Shown one piece after another: positions 1 through 11,136 of a DNA stretch of 64,000 nt. The stretch is taken from positions 1,302,001 through 1,366,000 of the forward strand of contig CM022377.1 in assembly GCA_011800155.1 (NCBI GenBank), written 5' to 3'. Positions within the stretch are counted from its first letter, which is position 1; the number at the start of each line of letters is the position of its first letter. The notes under the pieces are model-generated. The model was not told the DNA's origin. It was given only the letters and a program-made list of their open reading frames with translations, and searched no databases. Position numbers and translations under genes: made by a program. Source of the stretch: Flammulina velutipes. Taxonomy: Eukaryota; Basidiomycota; Agaricomycetes; Agaricales; Physalacriaceae.

Positions 1-990
1 GGACCAACTGAGAGATTGTCAACCATTCATGTCCCTCAATCCGACATCTCTGTTCTTTGAGCTATCTATATCTCAGTATGGACAACATCTGTGGTCCATC
101 TCCGTGTAGGTTGTACTTCTTATCTCTCTTGTTCAGTTTATGTGCATATCATTCACCATTCGAAAAGGATTCTTCGACGGCTTGGTTGAGAATAATTGGG
201 CCTATGACTCCGTAATCGATTTGGACTCCGGCCCATCAGTCAACGACGCAGCGACGAAGATGTACGCCTTGTATGTGACGCGAACATTCCCCTTGAGGGT
301 TAGTGCACATCGACTGAATGATTTTACCTCTGCTTATCAGTATCAGTGACACCATGAACCATCTATACACAATACAAGTGTACCAGAAAACAATGCTCGT
401 CCTTGCGAAACGGTCTGTTTCATTTCTAGCTTGCATTTGGTGCTTGTGTGGATGTTTCCCCTCCAATGTCCTTCCCCAGAAGAAACTGTGGTGTTGCCCC
501 ATTTTCATTCCACTCCTTACATGTTTCGGAATAGTCGACGTCAGAGATTGTCACGCGTCCTCGTTCAAGCGCCTCTGGATATTTAGTTTACTATGATTTC
601 CATGTATGGTGTCAACTTCACGGTCACAAATGCCCAGCTCTCTGGGCCGTGATTATTTGTCTGATATGTATCATAGTCATGTAGTACATAAAAGGTTCAG
701 CCCTCGCTGCTCGCGGTCGTGCCCTCTTTTGAGCGTACAAGTAGTGAGAACATTCTCCATCCTTATAAAAAATTCCAATATGAATACAACTAGGAGGTAT
801 ACTTCAGGAATATATTCTTGAGCTCAGAGCTAATAGTCCTCACTCTACACCAGACTCTACGTGTTTTGAACACACGTCGCGTCCGACGTGTCGTGTGAAC
901 GTGTCTGCCACGTGAGTGCTTATCTAATGATGCCACGTCCTGGACGAGCAGGGAAAAGTTGCAGTCTTCATCACTTTCCTTTCGTCCAAC
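1..990. other. No recognisable gene; upstream region of SEC61
   Basis: Reading frames here are short, have no recognisable domain and do not join through convincing splice sites. The last few hundred bases are presumably the SEC61 promoter and 5' untranslated region. A short exon of a gene lying to the left of the window cannot be excluded. Confidence 0.5.
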
Positions 991-2723
991 ATGAGCGGTT
1001 GTAAGTTGGCGTAGTTTTGAGTTTTCCAGCGCTAACGTTTCGAACAGTTCGGTTTCTGAATCTCGTCCGTCCTTTCCTCCCCATCCTTCCTGAAGTCTCC
1101 TCGCCGGATCGCAAGGTGCGCTATCCAAATTCATTCAAACGCGCAAACATACTGACTTGCTTTAGGTTCCGTTCAACCAAAAGGTGCTATGGACCGCCGT
1201 CACTCTGCTCATCTTCTTGGTCTGCTCCCAAGTCCCCCTCTACGGTATCATGTCCTCCGACTCGTCCGATCCTCTCTACTGGATGCGTGTCATTTTGGCC
1301 TCCAACCGTGGAACGTTAATGGAGCTCGGCATTAGTCCTATAGTGACCTCCGGAATGATTATGCAGCTCCTGGCAGGTGCAAACCTCATTGAAGTCGATT
1401 TTGGTCTAAAGGAGGATCGCGCGCTCTTTTCTGGCGCACAGAAATGTAACGTGGACTAGCCTGTTTCACCCGCTCATGTTACTGACACGTCTTCAGTGTT
1501 TGCCCTCATCATTTCCCTCGGTCAGGCAACGGTCTACGTGCTTACTGGTCTTTATGGTCAACCAAGCGATTTAGGCGCAGGCGTCTGTCTCCTTCTCATT
1601 ATCCAGCTTGTGGTTGCCGCTCTCATTGTCATACTCCTCGACGAACTCCTCCAGAAGGGCTACGGCCTCGGTTCAGGAATTTCACTTTTCATTGCCACCA
1701 ACATCTGCGAGTCCATCGTTTGGAAAGCGTTCTCCCCGACTACCATCAACACCGGACGTGGTCCTGAATTCGAGGGTGCCATTGTGGCCCTCTTCCATCT
1801 CTTGTTCACCTGGAACGACAAAGGTCGCGCATTGAGGGAAGCCTTCTGGCGTGATCGTCTCCCCAACGTGATGAACCTCATCGCGACTGTTGTCATCTTT
1901 GCCGCGGTCATCTACCTCCAAGGATTCAGGATTGAAATTCCTGTCAAGAGCAACCGTTTCCGTGGCCAGCGCGGTTCCTATCCCGTCAAGCTCTTCTACA
2001 CTTCGAACATGCCTATTATGTTGGAATCCGCCTTGACATCCAACGTTTTCATCATCTCGCAGATGCTCGCCACCCGCTTCCCTACCAACCTCTTCGTCCG
2101 CCTTTTGGGCGTCTGGGAGGTAGGAAACTCTCGATCAAAGTTTTTTCAAATGCTGACTATTTCTCTCTCTAGCCTTTGGAAGACTCTCCTCAGTTGCGCG
2201 CCGTCTCGGGAATAGCGTACTACATGTCTCCTCCTCACACCATGAGAGAGGCCATTATCGACCCCATCCATACCGCTCTCTACATTGCCTTCATGATATC
2301 AGCATGTGCACTCTTCTCCAAGACCTGGATTGAAGTCTCCGGTTCAGGACCTCGCGACGTTGCCAAGCAACTCAAGGACCAACAGATGGTATGTGTTTCG
2401 GCCTCTGCAACGATCGCATTTATTGACGGATTTGAAGGTTATGGCTGGTCATCGTGAGGGCTCCATGTACAAAGAGCTGAAGCGTGTTATTCCCACTGCT
2501 GCTGCCTTCGGTGGTGCCATCCTCGGCCTACTGTCTGTCGCTGCCGACCTTATGGGTGCTATTGGAAGTGGAACTGGTATCCTCATGGCTGTCACCATCA
2601 TCTACAGCTGTAAGTCATTATTCGCATCGTGTTTTCTTGGTGCTCATTGTCCTGTCAGACTGGGAGATTGGTATGAGGGAATCAGGAGGCCCCGAGATGG
2701 CGGCTCTTGGTGAACTGCTATGA
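991..2723 (+). CDS. SEC61: Protein transport protein Sec61 subunit alpha
   Basis: This is the pore-forming subunit of the ER translocon, which moves or inserts nascent proteins across the ER membrane with the beta and gamma subunits. Seven exons (991-1000, 1048-1115, 1166-1445, 1497-2119, 2173-2388, 2438-2609, 2659-2723) give 477 aa, the usual length of the family. The N-terminus [20 protein letters not shown], the plug-region segment [13 protein letters not shown] and [18 protein letters not shown] are hallmark Sec61 alpha sequence, followed by [13 protein letters not shown] and the C-terminal YWEIG-ELL. The first exon is only 10 nt (M-S-G plus one base), so the start was fixed by requiring the conserved GFRFLN join. 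All introns are 48-54 nt with GT-AG ends. No defects are visible. Confidence 0.97.
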
Positions 2724-3338
2724 GCTCCATAGTATCTGGGGGATGATTCTGTTAACTTAAGGAAGGATGTAAAAGGAAGGGGTCTGAGGCTTCAAGGCTT
2801 GGAGCGAACGTGCCATTTTCCGTTTCGTGTAAAAGTATTTGTTCGAATGCAGCCTAATCCGTCTCTAGTCTCTCGTTTTATTTTGCAAAGAAGCGGTCCG
2901 GGGAGTCGTGCCAGATGAGCCTCAATAGCTCTTGGAAATGTTATGTGAATGCAATACGAGGAGTAATCGTCTACGCTGAATTGACAGCGCGAACACGAGG
3001 TTTTCTGGATCGCATTCGGTAATAAGGCGGTATGCTTTCTATATGTGTGTCAGTTAATGTTTGGGGAGTGACCTGGGAGTGACGATTCCTTCTGCTTTAG
3101 ACATCAACGTTCAGCATCAACTCCTCTGCCTTGTTCAATGTCCGTGTTGAAGACCATCCATTTCCTGACGAAAAGCTATTAACGGAGGGCGGAATCCCCG
3201 AAACGATCTTCTTTATTGGAGCTTTAGGTAAATCGTAGCAGCGACAAGGACGCTAGCTTCCAATTGTGATCCACGAGAATCAGAGGGTATAAAATGCATT
3301 CACACTAACGCTGGCAGCCTTGTTACGCTTTGACCAGA
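2724..3338. other. Intergenic, SEC61 3' end to protease promoter
   Basis: No coding frame is recognisable on either strand. The segment should hold the SEC61 3' untranslated region and the S53 protease promoter; an A/T-rich GGGTATAAAATG box lies about 40-50 bases before the protease ATG (near 3286-3297). Confidence 0.5.
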
Positions 3339-5771
3339 ATGCGCCTCAGATTGTATCTCCAAGCGCTGCTTAGTTTCACAGTCGTCCTCTCATCCTCTCA
3401 CTATGTTGTGCACGAGACCTTACCTGCCCCTCCTGGATACGAGAAATCCCACCGGCACAATCCAAAAAGCACCATTCCCCTGCGCATCTACGTGGTCCAG
3501 CGAGACGCTCACCTGATCCCGGACCTGCTCTTGAACGTCTCCCTTCCCGATTCTCCGCACTACGGCGCCCACTGGACCCCTCAGCAGGTGGCGGATACGT
3601 TCCACAATGGTGATTCTCTCCACGAGGTGCGCGAGTGGCTCGTCAACAATGGGGTCAATAGCTCGCGTATTCTCGTTGGCCGAGGCGCTGGATGGGTAGG
3701 AGTACGTGACGCCACAGTAGAGGAAGCAGAGAGCCTTCTTCGCTCTGAATATTGGGTCTACAAGAGCAGCGATGGGTCGACCATAGACCACGTTGGTGAG
3801 TCCATCTCGCGTCCGGGGGAACATACTTCATTGACCGAATATTCCTAGCGCCCACACAGTATTCGCTTCCGCGCCACCTGGCAGATCACGTCGATTTCGT
3901 CCTGACCACCCCTCCTCCCCAGCGTAAAGCGCGGAACGGTCCAGTTTCCACGGTCCAAGAGCTCGGCCAAGTCAATATCAGCCAGATTCTGGAACAATTG
4001 GACAATTGTGCGGCCCACACAACACCAGTTTGCCTTCGCTCGCTCTACGGTGTGGTGTACGAGCCGCAGGTTCCCGATAAAAATAGTTACGGAATCGGTC
4101 AGCTCCACTCTCACGAAAATTTCAAGTTAACTCACTCATCGCAACCCAGTTGAATACACCCCTCAGGCATTCGTACAGTCAGACCTAGACATCTTTTTCG
4201 GCAACTTTTCTGGTGATTCGGGTTTCCGGCCAGGCGCAACACCCAAGGTGGTTGGCATAGATGGAGGGTTTGTGCAAACTACCGACAAGGGTTTCGACTA
4301 CAACGGCGAGTCGAACCTGGACCTGCAGTACGGGATGGAGATGGTATCCAGCAAACAGCCTGTCACGTTATATCAAGTCGGAGACGCCCAGGAAGGTGAG
4401 AATGGATCCTATCTGCCTTCTGTCGCCGAGAGTTTCTGAATACACACAGGCGCATCCTTTAACAACTTTCTCGATGCGCTGGACGCGTCATATTGCGGAG
4501 GAGACGATCCCAACTACGACGCTGTTTATCCGGATACTTTCCCCGGTGGATACAAAGGTTGTTTTATTGGGTGGGAGAAAGTTGGTTCGAGATTGCTGAC
4601 GGTAACTCAAAGGGCCTCCCGATTGTGGCACAAGCAAGCCGGCCAACGTTATATCGACGTCGTATGGATACAACGAAGCCGAGCTGAGTCCTAAATACAT
4701 GGAGAGGCAATGTTTGGAATATGGTGAGCGACGCGCGTGTGCGATTGAGTCCAGTACTGAGGATGAATTCTTAGCGAAACTCGGACTCATGGGAGTTACC
4801 GTCCTCTATTCATCAGGAGATTCCGGAGTAGGAGGTAAGTCGACTCGCGGATCGTACACACGACAAGAGGCTCACGATCCAAAAAGGGAACTATGACACT
4901 TGCCTTGATGATAAAGGTCGGTCTTCGTTGACGTCGATGTGTAGTTACTGATAATAAATACAGGCCACGAAAGCTACAGCGGCAAACGCTTTAATCCGTC
5001 ATTTCCTAGCACCTGCCCTTGGGTCACCAGCGTCGGAGCGACAATGATTGTACCCGAAGCTACTACGAAGGCCACCTCTAGAGATTCCAGTGCCAGACGT
5101 TACAAGGAAATGGCATGCGAAAAGGTGATCTACAGTGGCGGTGGATTCTCCAACGTCTTCCGGATGCCAGATTATCAAAGTGTCGTCGTCAAATCGTACC
5201 TCAAGTCGTATGCAGACACTGTACAGTACGGAACACCAGCTGGATACCGGTGGAACAACACTGGGGTGTGTATCTCGTTCCGAGTGTGGCGACAAGCACT
5301 AACTAGCCTCCAGAGTCGAGCTTTCCCTGATATTTCTGCGAATGGGTTGGTCCCAAAAGTTTTCAGACCACGTTCATGCGACTAACCTTGCCGACATCTT
5401 AGCGCAAACTACGTTGTCGCGGTGAATGGCAAGTTCAGTTTGGTCTACGGAACGTCGGCTTCAGCACCAGTTGTGGGCGGCTTGTTTACCTTGATTAACG
5501 ACGCGCGGATAGCTAGAGGAAAGCGGCCTATTGGGTTTGTCAACCCGACTGTAAGTGGACTTTGTGAGAGGTTACTCAGATGATTAATTGAATTGTATTT
5601 TTTTTCCAGTTGTACCATGCATCATTTACGAAAGCGTTCCACGACATCGTTAGCGGGGGCAATCGCGGGTGTGGCACACCGGGATTCAAAGCGGTAGCTG
5701 GATGGGATCCAGTCACTGGGATGGGGACGCCAAACTTTGCTGCGATGATGGACCGTTGGTTATATCAGTGA
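3339..5771 (+). CDS. Sedolisin-family (S53) tripeptidyl peptidase, secreted
   Basis: This is an acid serine-carboxyl protease that releases tripeptides from the N-terminus of substrates; fungal members are usually secreted. Eleven exons (3339-3795, 3849-4097, 4150-4395, 4450-4557, 4613-4723, 4775-4834, 4887-4916, 4964-5265, 5314-5345, 5403-5550, 5610-5771) give 634 aa. A hydrophobic signal-like N-terminus is followed by a pro-kumamolisin domain (residues about 35-200, including SPHYGAHWTPQQV). The catalytic domain has the Glu/Asp motif E-S-N-L-D-x-Q, the oxyanion Asp in SSGDSGV, the nucleophile in YGTSASAP, and calcium ligands in FHDIVSGGNRGC and GWDPVTGMG. The intron at 4724-4774 is also open in frame, but removing it restores the family spacing (EY-AKLGLMG). 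The ATG at 3339 was preferred because the frame upstream lacks an ATG. The splice donor at 4558 (GTTGTT) is weak. All catalytic residues are present. Confidence 0.93.
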
Positions 5772-6165
5772 CATCTTCGTCACTGGCCCCAGAGTAATTA
5801 TTTACGATGAAGAACCACATCTTTTGACGTTTCGCGTACAACTCTAGAACAGAAAGGGAAATATCCAAACGTATGCTAATATATATGTATATGCCTTTAA
5901 CTGAATACATGCCGCGCGAAGGCGGTTTCAGAGACATGACTTGGGCGTGACCGGGAAGGAACTCGGGCGATGGCCGTGGGAAGTAGAGGAAGTCAACACT
6001 TGTCACTCATACGTAGAGGAACAATGAGACATTTCAACTTGTAGGAGGAGGAGGAGGAGGTTGGGATGAGGTTCGAAGTTGGAAGAATGCGTGGGATAGG
6101 GGGAACCACTCTAAAAAGCAGGATAGAGGATACGTGCCGTCGGCAGACGTTTTAAACCTACCGTC
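5772..6165. other. Intergenic with short GGA repeat
   Basis: No gene is seen. A short purine tract of about five GGA/GAG triplets lies near 6044-6061, upstream of the next ATG. Confidence 0.5.
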
Positions 6166-6792
6166 ATGGCACTATCTAGAATTCAGTTTGCCGTGGTCTT
6201 CGTCGGCTCATGCAACTACACGTTCTTTCTCACCCAATACTTCGCTTTCTTTTCCTTTCACATCGGTTTACTAGAGAGTGCAGATACACTGGCAGTCGTC
6301 GCCTTCTACCGTTATTATTTCGCCTTTCAACTGGTCTACATACCTGCCTTCACCATCATTTGCCGCTACACCATTCTCCCTTCGTGGACCCGCTCTATGG
6401 ATTTACAACTCAAAACGTACGCCGAGTACATCATTGGGTCTATCTATCCCACATCCATCGCGATGCCGTGGTTCTTAGCCATATTACTCCAAGACATCTT
6501 TTGTATGTGTTACTTCCACTCTTATCATACTTATTTATCATAACGAATCACAGCATTCTGGATCACAATTATCATCGCCATTTTCCTTGACATTCTTTTG
6601 TTTCGATACCAACCCTTGACGTTTGGACTACCTGGAAACATGTGCGATACGTACATGGCAATGAGCCGTCACAACCAAGATATGAAAACGATGGGGCTGA
6701 GCCTAGTCGATAAATTCTACGAGTTTCGTCATCGTGCATTTGGATACGCCAGGCGGCAGCCGTTGGTGAGCAACAAGACGAGCGCGGTTTGA
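6166..6792 (+). CDS. Small polytopic membrane protein of unknown function
   Basis: Two exons (6166-6502 and 6554-6792) with a clean GTATGT/CAG intron give 191 aa. The chain has several hydrophobic segments: about residues 5-35, about 45-75, a weaker one near 95-115, and a strong FWITIIIAIFLDILLF segment beginning at the splice joint. The tail of about 60 residues is charged and contains tyrosine and phenylalanine (KFYEFRHRAFGYARR). I do not recognise the family. The splice join keeps a hydrophobic helix intact and the length fits a compact membrane protein, which argues that it is real. It is co-oriented with the upstream protease, but nothing ties the two functionally. Confidence 0.6.
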
Positions 6793-7919
6793 CCTGATAC
6801 TTTCGGTAAGTCGTTCGTCCTAGAGTGTATTCTGCAGCGATATGCTGAATTTATTTAGGCCTTTAACTGAATGCACGTCCTGCGGAGCGGCGTTGAGATC
6901 AAAGCGACGACGGCCCTCAACCGTTGCTTTGCGCAGATCTGCAACGCTTGGTGGATCATACATACTGGAGGATAGGCATATGTAAAACACTTATAATCAC
7001 AGGGCGACTTATTCTTGGCACGTAACAGGTTCTATGTGATGAATATCTGTCACGTCGACGAGAAGTTCAAGACATCCAGGTCATCCGCGCTGGCTAGTGA
7101 AGCTCGAACGCGATTTGAATCGAGATAGACATATCTGGTAGTACTTTCGCGTCGGCCCTCACTCAGTACTCAGTGCCCATTCTAGGCTTATCGTAAGTAT
7201 TTCTATTCTCTAACCGCCGCGGTGAGTAAGCATTCATGTTTACATTATCCTCACTAAACACCTCGGTTAGAAAATTCGTTCAGCTTGTACATGCTGGCTG
7301 AAGCAAACATCTCCTCTTACATTTTCTGCTGCTGTCGCTATCACCTGCTGTTTTGTCCTCCGTAACGACCCTTCTCAGCAATCTGTCCGATCTGAACCAA
7401 CTTGAGTCCACGATCCCGCCGCACACAGCACTGTGTGTTCTTTGCTGAAGTCTGCTTTGAGTCAAGCGCTTGCCGGCCCCGCATCTGGCTGAATTCTAGG
7501 ATCAAGTCAGACGGCGTCAGGCCAAAATACTCGGGATATCATCAAAAATCGTTCCACAGCAGTGAATTCTGGCGCCCTCTGACTCATGTTCATCTTTTCT
7601 GCACGGCCTCGACTCTCTAGGCGCGCAATCCCGCCGCCTACGTGTCCGTCCCGCACGGATGTGTGTCCATATAGGACCCACTCATTCCAAAAGTGCTCGT
7701 AGTTCCCGCCTGATCTTGACTCATGGCTGTATGAGCTGGTTCAACGCTACGCGATAACTGCTGTTATATTCGGAGTCATGCCTCTACAGCTCTACCAAAG
7801 GTAAACCGTTTAAATACCCTCCAGGAAAGCCATGTAGTTTTTATCTTATCATTCAAGTACCGCCTCATCTACCTCTCAAGGCTACTCTTATTCTCTTCTC
7901 TGTTTCACGTATATTCACG
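6793..7919. other. Gene-poor stretch, no supported gene
   Basis: About 1.1 kb in which the longest frames are short and have no domain signature. No inverted repeats or transposon ends were found. The final 100 bases are pyrimidine-rich, as expected for a fungal promoter and 5' leader of the small gene at 7920. Confidence 0.45.
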
Positions 7920-8169
7920 ATGGCTTATCTTGCAACCCCTGGTGGACGCTGGTGGGAACCCGGCCAATTGTGGAACGTTGGCGAGATATGCTTCGTCGCC
8001 GCCTCGGACACCCATCGCCAAGTTGTCATGACGTTCCAATGCGTGCGAGCTCGTTAGTCTCCTTCATTCTATTTGGCTGAGGATGACGCTCATTAATTTG
8101 GTAGACAAGAGCGATACAAGCACGCATCCCATGACCAGCCCAGCCTACTGGCGGTCCCTCTCGCGTTAA
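7920..8169 (+). CDS. 65-aa protein resembling a CBM5/12 chitin-binding module
   Basis: Exon 7920-8052 joins exon 8105-8169 through an intron starting GTTAGT and ending GTAG, giving 65 aa. The order of features is aromatic-rich N-terminus (GGRWWEPGQLW), then NVGEICFV, then the end TSPAYWRSLSR. This recalls the Y-x-x-G-D-x-V ... P-x-x-W-x-x-L pattern of the CBM5/12 (ChiC-type) fold, a small binding module for chitin or related polysaccharides. There is no signal peptide and no catalytic domain, so if real it is a free-standing module. The resemblance is by eye and the gene is short. Support comes from the good leader, the in-frame splice and the terminal W motif. Confidence 0.45.
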
Positions 8170-8613
8170 GAACAGTGCTCTAGCTCCCACCACCAGCCCA
8201 AAAGTTGTATCATCTGTGGACCATTAATCATTAATCATCCCCATTCCATACCCCATACCCCCATACCTGTATCATCATCCCATCGCAGCATCACATCTCT
8301 TCATAGACGGTCATAATGACCAACGGACACCCTAGTATACAAAAGGACTACCACACAAGTACGAGCCATGTATCATTACACTGTAGCATTTAGCCAAATA
8401 GATGTATCCACCTCGCCTTTCCCTGTTCCTTAAGCTTCATCGATTGAACATACCCGTACTTGATCTGTACAGTGGGTACAAGTAAAAGGAGCGAGGCAGA
8501 TTGGCGCGAGATAGAACGAATGACAGCAAATAATATTTGACGCCATGGTCAGTGGATGTTGAACACATCAAATTTGATACCGCTACGGTAGAATACATGT
8601 TTTGAACACCCGC
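8170..8613. other. Convergent intergenic region
   Basis: This lies between the small + strand gene and the 3' end of the - strand aldo/keto reductase. It contains pyrimidine-rich CCCCATACC-type direct repeats near 8240-8270 and no coding potential that I can support. Confidence 0.45.
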
Positions 8614-10186
8614 TCAATGAACCAACGGCATGGGCTTGTAAGGTTCATCCACATACTTGATCTCCTCATCCGTCAGAGTGATATTGACAGCCTCTACACC
8701 ACACATTGGTCAGGCTCTACTCGGACTTCAAAAGTAAAGTTCTCTCACCGACTAATTCTCGCAGATTATCAAGAGATGTAGTACCGACGATAGGCGCCGA
8801 CACATAGCTCATAGACCACGCCAGAGCCACCTGTGCCATCGTTATACCGCGCTTCTTTGCAATCTCTTCTATCCTAAGACAGCGTCAATCACGAAAGAAG
8901 GCGTTGATAAATATACATACTTACCGGTTAACAACGTCTTCAGTTCCTGCACCAAGCTGGAAATAGGTTTCACTACTCATGAGGCTTCACGATGCGATAT
9001 TGTGAGAGGGAGGGACCGTGTTAGAATGGGTGCACGTACTTGTCAGAAGCGACCCTTCCACTACCCTTGGTACGTCGCTGGCCGACAGGCCTACAGACGG
9101 CCCCACGTGCAAGAGGAGACCAAGGAATCGAGCCAACGCCAAAGTGTTTGAGCACCGGCATCATTTCACGTTCTTCTTCCCGATAGACAGCGTTGTGGTG
9201 GTTCTGCATTGAGATGAATGGGGTCAAGTTATGTTCAATGGCATAGCCTAGAGGGAAATGAGCTCTTTAACGCGTTCGACGAAACGAGACGCGTACTCTG
9301 CATCAAATGGACTACATAGGATGATAAGGGATCAGTATGTATGCTGACAATGGTTGATATGACTTACATTCATATGCTTTGCAGGAAGACATCCCGATGT
9401 AGCGAGCATACCCAGCTTGGACAATATCGTGCAACGCGTGCATCTGATACGGGTGAGCTACGAGAATACTGAATAGCAGCAGACTCACAGTTTCGGAGAT
9501 GGGTGTATTTGGGTCAAATCTATGACACTGGTAGACATCGACGTAATCCAGCTGAAGCCTTTCCAAGCTTTTCTTGATAGCATCGAAGATATGCTAGAAG
9601 GGGTATCATGAAGGTGGATGTAAGCAACCAGCGTCGAGTTACTACTGACCTTGCGGCTGAGACCGTATTGATTCACGAAGCCGGCCTCTTCAGCCTTGGC
9701 TGGGTCACTCCAAATGATAGGCCCGCCGTCTGGCCTTACGGGACCGTATAACTGCAAGGTCGAAGTTAACTTGCGTACCTCAGGCTTGATAGAGTTATTA
9801 TACCTTGGTCATAACCACGATTTCTTCTCGAGGGAGCTGATATTCCTTGATAGCCTTCCCCAATATGACTTCCGAGTATCCGTTCGAGTATATCTGGCAG
9901 ATAATCAGCTACGCACGGATTTCACTGAGCAGCACGAGTTGATACTGACGTTCGCCGTGTCGAAGGTATTTATTCCGGCGTCGTAGGCAGCCTTGATGTG
10001 CTTCAAACCGTCCTCTTCTGACAAGAGCCATGATTGCCACGCTGGATTACCGTAGGTCATACAGCCCAAGATGATCTTGGACACCTTTAAGCCAGATTCG
10101 CCGAGGCGGACTACACACGGTCAGCGAAGGCGGAAGGTGAGGATCAGACTCACCATATTTCATAGTCGTGGGTTGGGTGCGAACCA
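8614..10186 (-). CDS. Aldo/keto reductase, aryl-alcohol dehydrogenase-like
   Basis: This is a cytosolic NADP(H)-dependent oxidoreductase that interconverts aldehydes and alcohols. The spliced protein begins [32 protein letters not shown] and contains the catalytic Asp in GINTFDTAN, Tyr in IYSNGYSE, Lys in IVVMTK and His in [10 protein letters not shown]. It continues with the cofactor-site segments [19 protein letters not shown] and [11 protein letters not shown], and ends [18 protein letters not shown]. Many short introns interrupt it; I checked the joins through the first half, including the micro-exon giving FHLMQS. The ATG at 10186 matches the family start; an in-frame ATG at 10229 would add 14 residues. 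It looks intact. The natural substrate cannot be read from the sequence. Confidence 0.9.
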
Positions 10187-10516
10187 TCTCGAGCGATTTT
10201 ACTGGGTATGGCGAAGAATTCCAATCCACTGTGTGTTAAATACCGTCCCGATAGGTGTTGTCCGTAAGGTTTTGCTCGTGCCGATAGAACGCGTCATGCT
10301 CTTATCTTACATTTGGGCGTCATAAATATGACAGAGACGAAGCCTAAACATAGGATGGATCAGTAAGACTGTATTCTTTGGAAGAACCAACGTATACCAG
10401 CTGGGGAATATGTGCAGCGCCGAACATGGTTGTACGCGCGTTCATCCGGGAGAACCTTCTTGGAGAAGCTGTTCTTGTATGCGGGCGAGCACGTCATCCT
10501 TCTTAATCTAGGAGGT
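10187..10516. other. Left flank of Plavaka element 1; possible broken host exon
   Basis: On the - strand a frame with a usable donor/acceptor pair runs through this flank (for example PDERAYNHVRRCTYSPAG joined to FVSVIF). It would continue into the right flank at 24607 if the transposon and one GT were absent. I do not recognise the protein. The last two bases, GT (10515-10516), are the candidate target-site duplicate. Confidence 0.3.
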
Positions 10517-10527
10517 CATCAGGAAAA
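10517..10527 (+). repeat. Left terminal inverted repeat of element 1
   Basis: CATCAGGAAAA is the exact reverse complement of 24596-24606 and of the internal copy at 17838-17848. It is preceded by the dinucleotide GT. Confidence 0.75.
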
Positions 10528-11136
10528 GTCTTCAGGAACGGCAATGACTTGTGGTGGCGGCAGGCTACCACCGGTCCGATACTGATCTACCGTGGCATTT
10601 CAAATGGACTGTACGGAACAACGGTCAGGTATTTCATTGCATTTCAGTGTAGATACCTTGCAGTAAAATATTGGTCTTTCATTGCTTGTAAGGTGCATGC
10701 CAGTCAGATACAAGTCAATGGCAATCAGAGTGTATGCTTACTATTCAACGTGGCTTTACATTAATAAGCGACCCCGCGTATACTTCCCTCAGTACTTACC
10801 ACCACCCGACAAATCGCAACCTTCGGACGACCAAACTATCAGAGGCGCTGGGCCTATCGCATCCTCGAGCACGGATATCTCATAGAATGGCACACTTATG
10901 CTGGCTGTTAACGTTCAAATCTGCAATCCAGCCAAGGTGCGTCGTGTCAGCTTTTGCAGCGGCATCCATTCTGAACCATCTACTATCAGTACATGTATTC
11001 ACCGACCAAAGTAGAGTCGCTAGTACGGAACTACGACTAGAAATGTGTCGGACATTCACTGGCTTGTCATACATTAAGTCTCCAAATACGATTTCCACAA
11101 TTTGCAATCACCCACTGTTCCTCTCTGACATCCGCC

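Noticed and set aside
4724..4774. Open reading through the fifth protease intron as extra coding sequence
   Set aside because: The stretch is in frame, but it has good GTGAGC/TTAG splice ends, and removing it restores the conserved EY-AKLGLMG spacing of S53 proteases.
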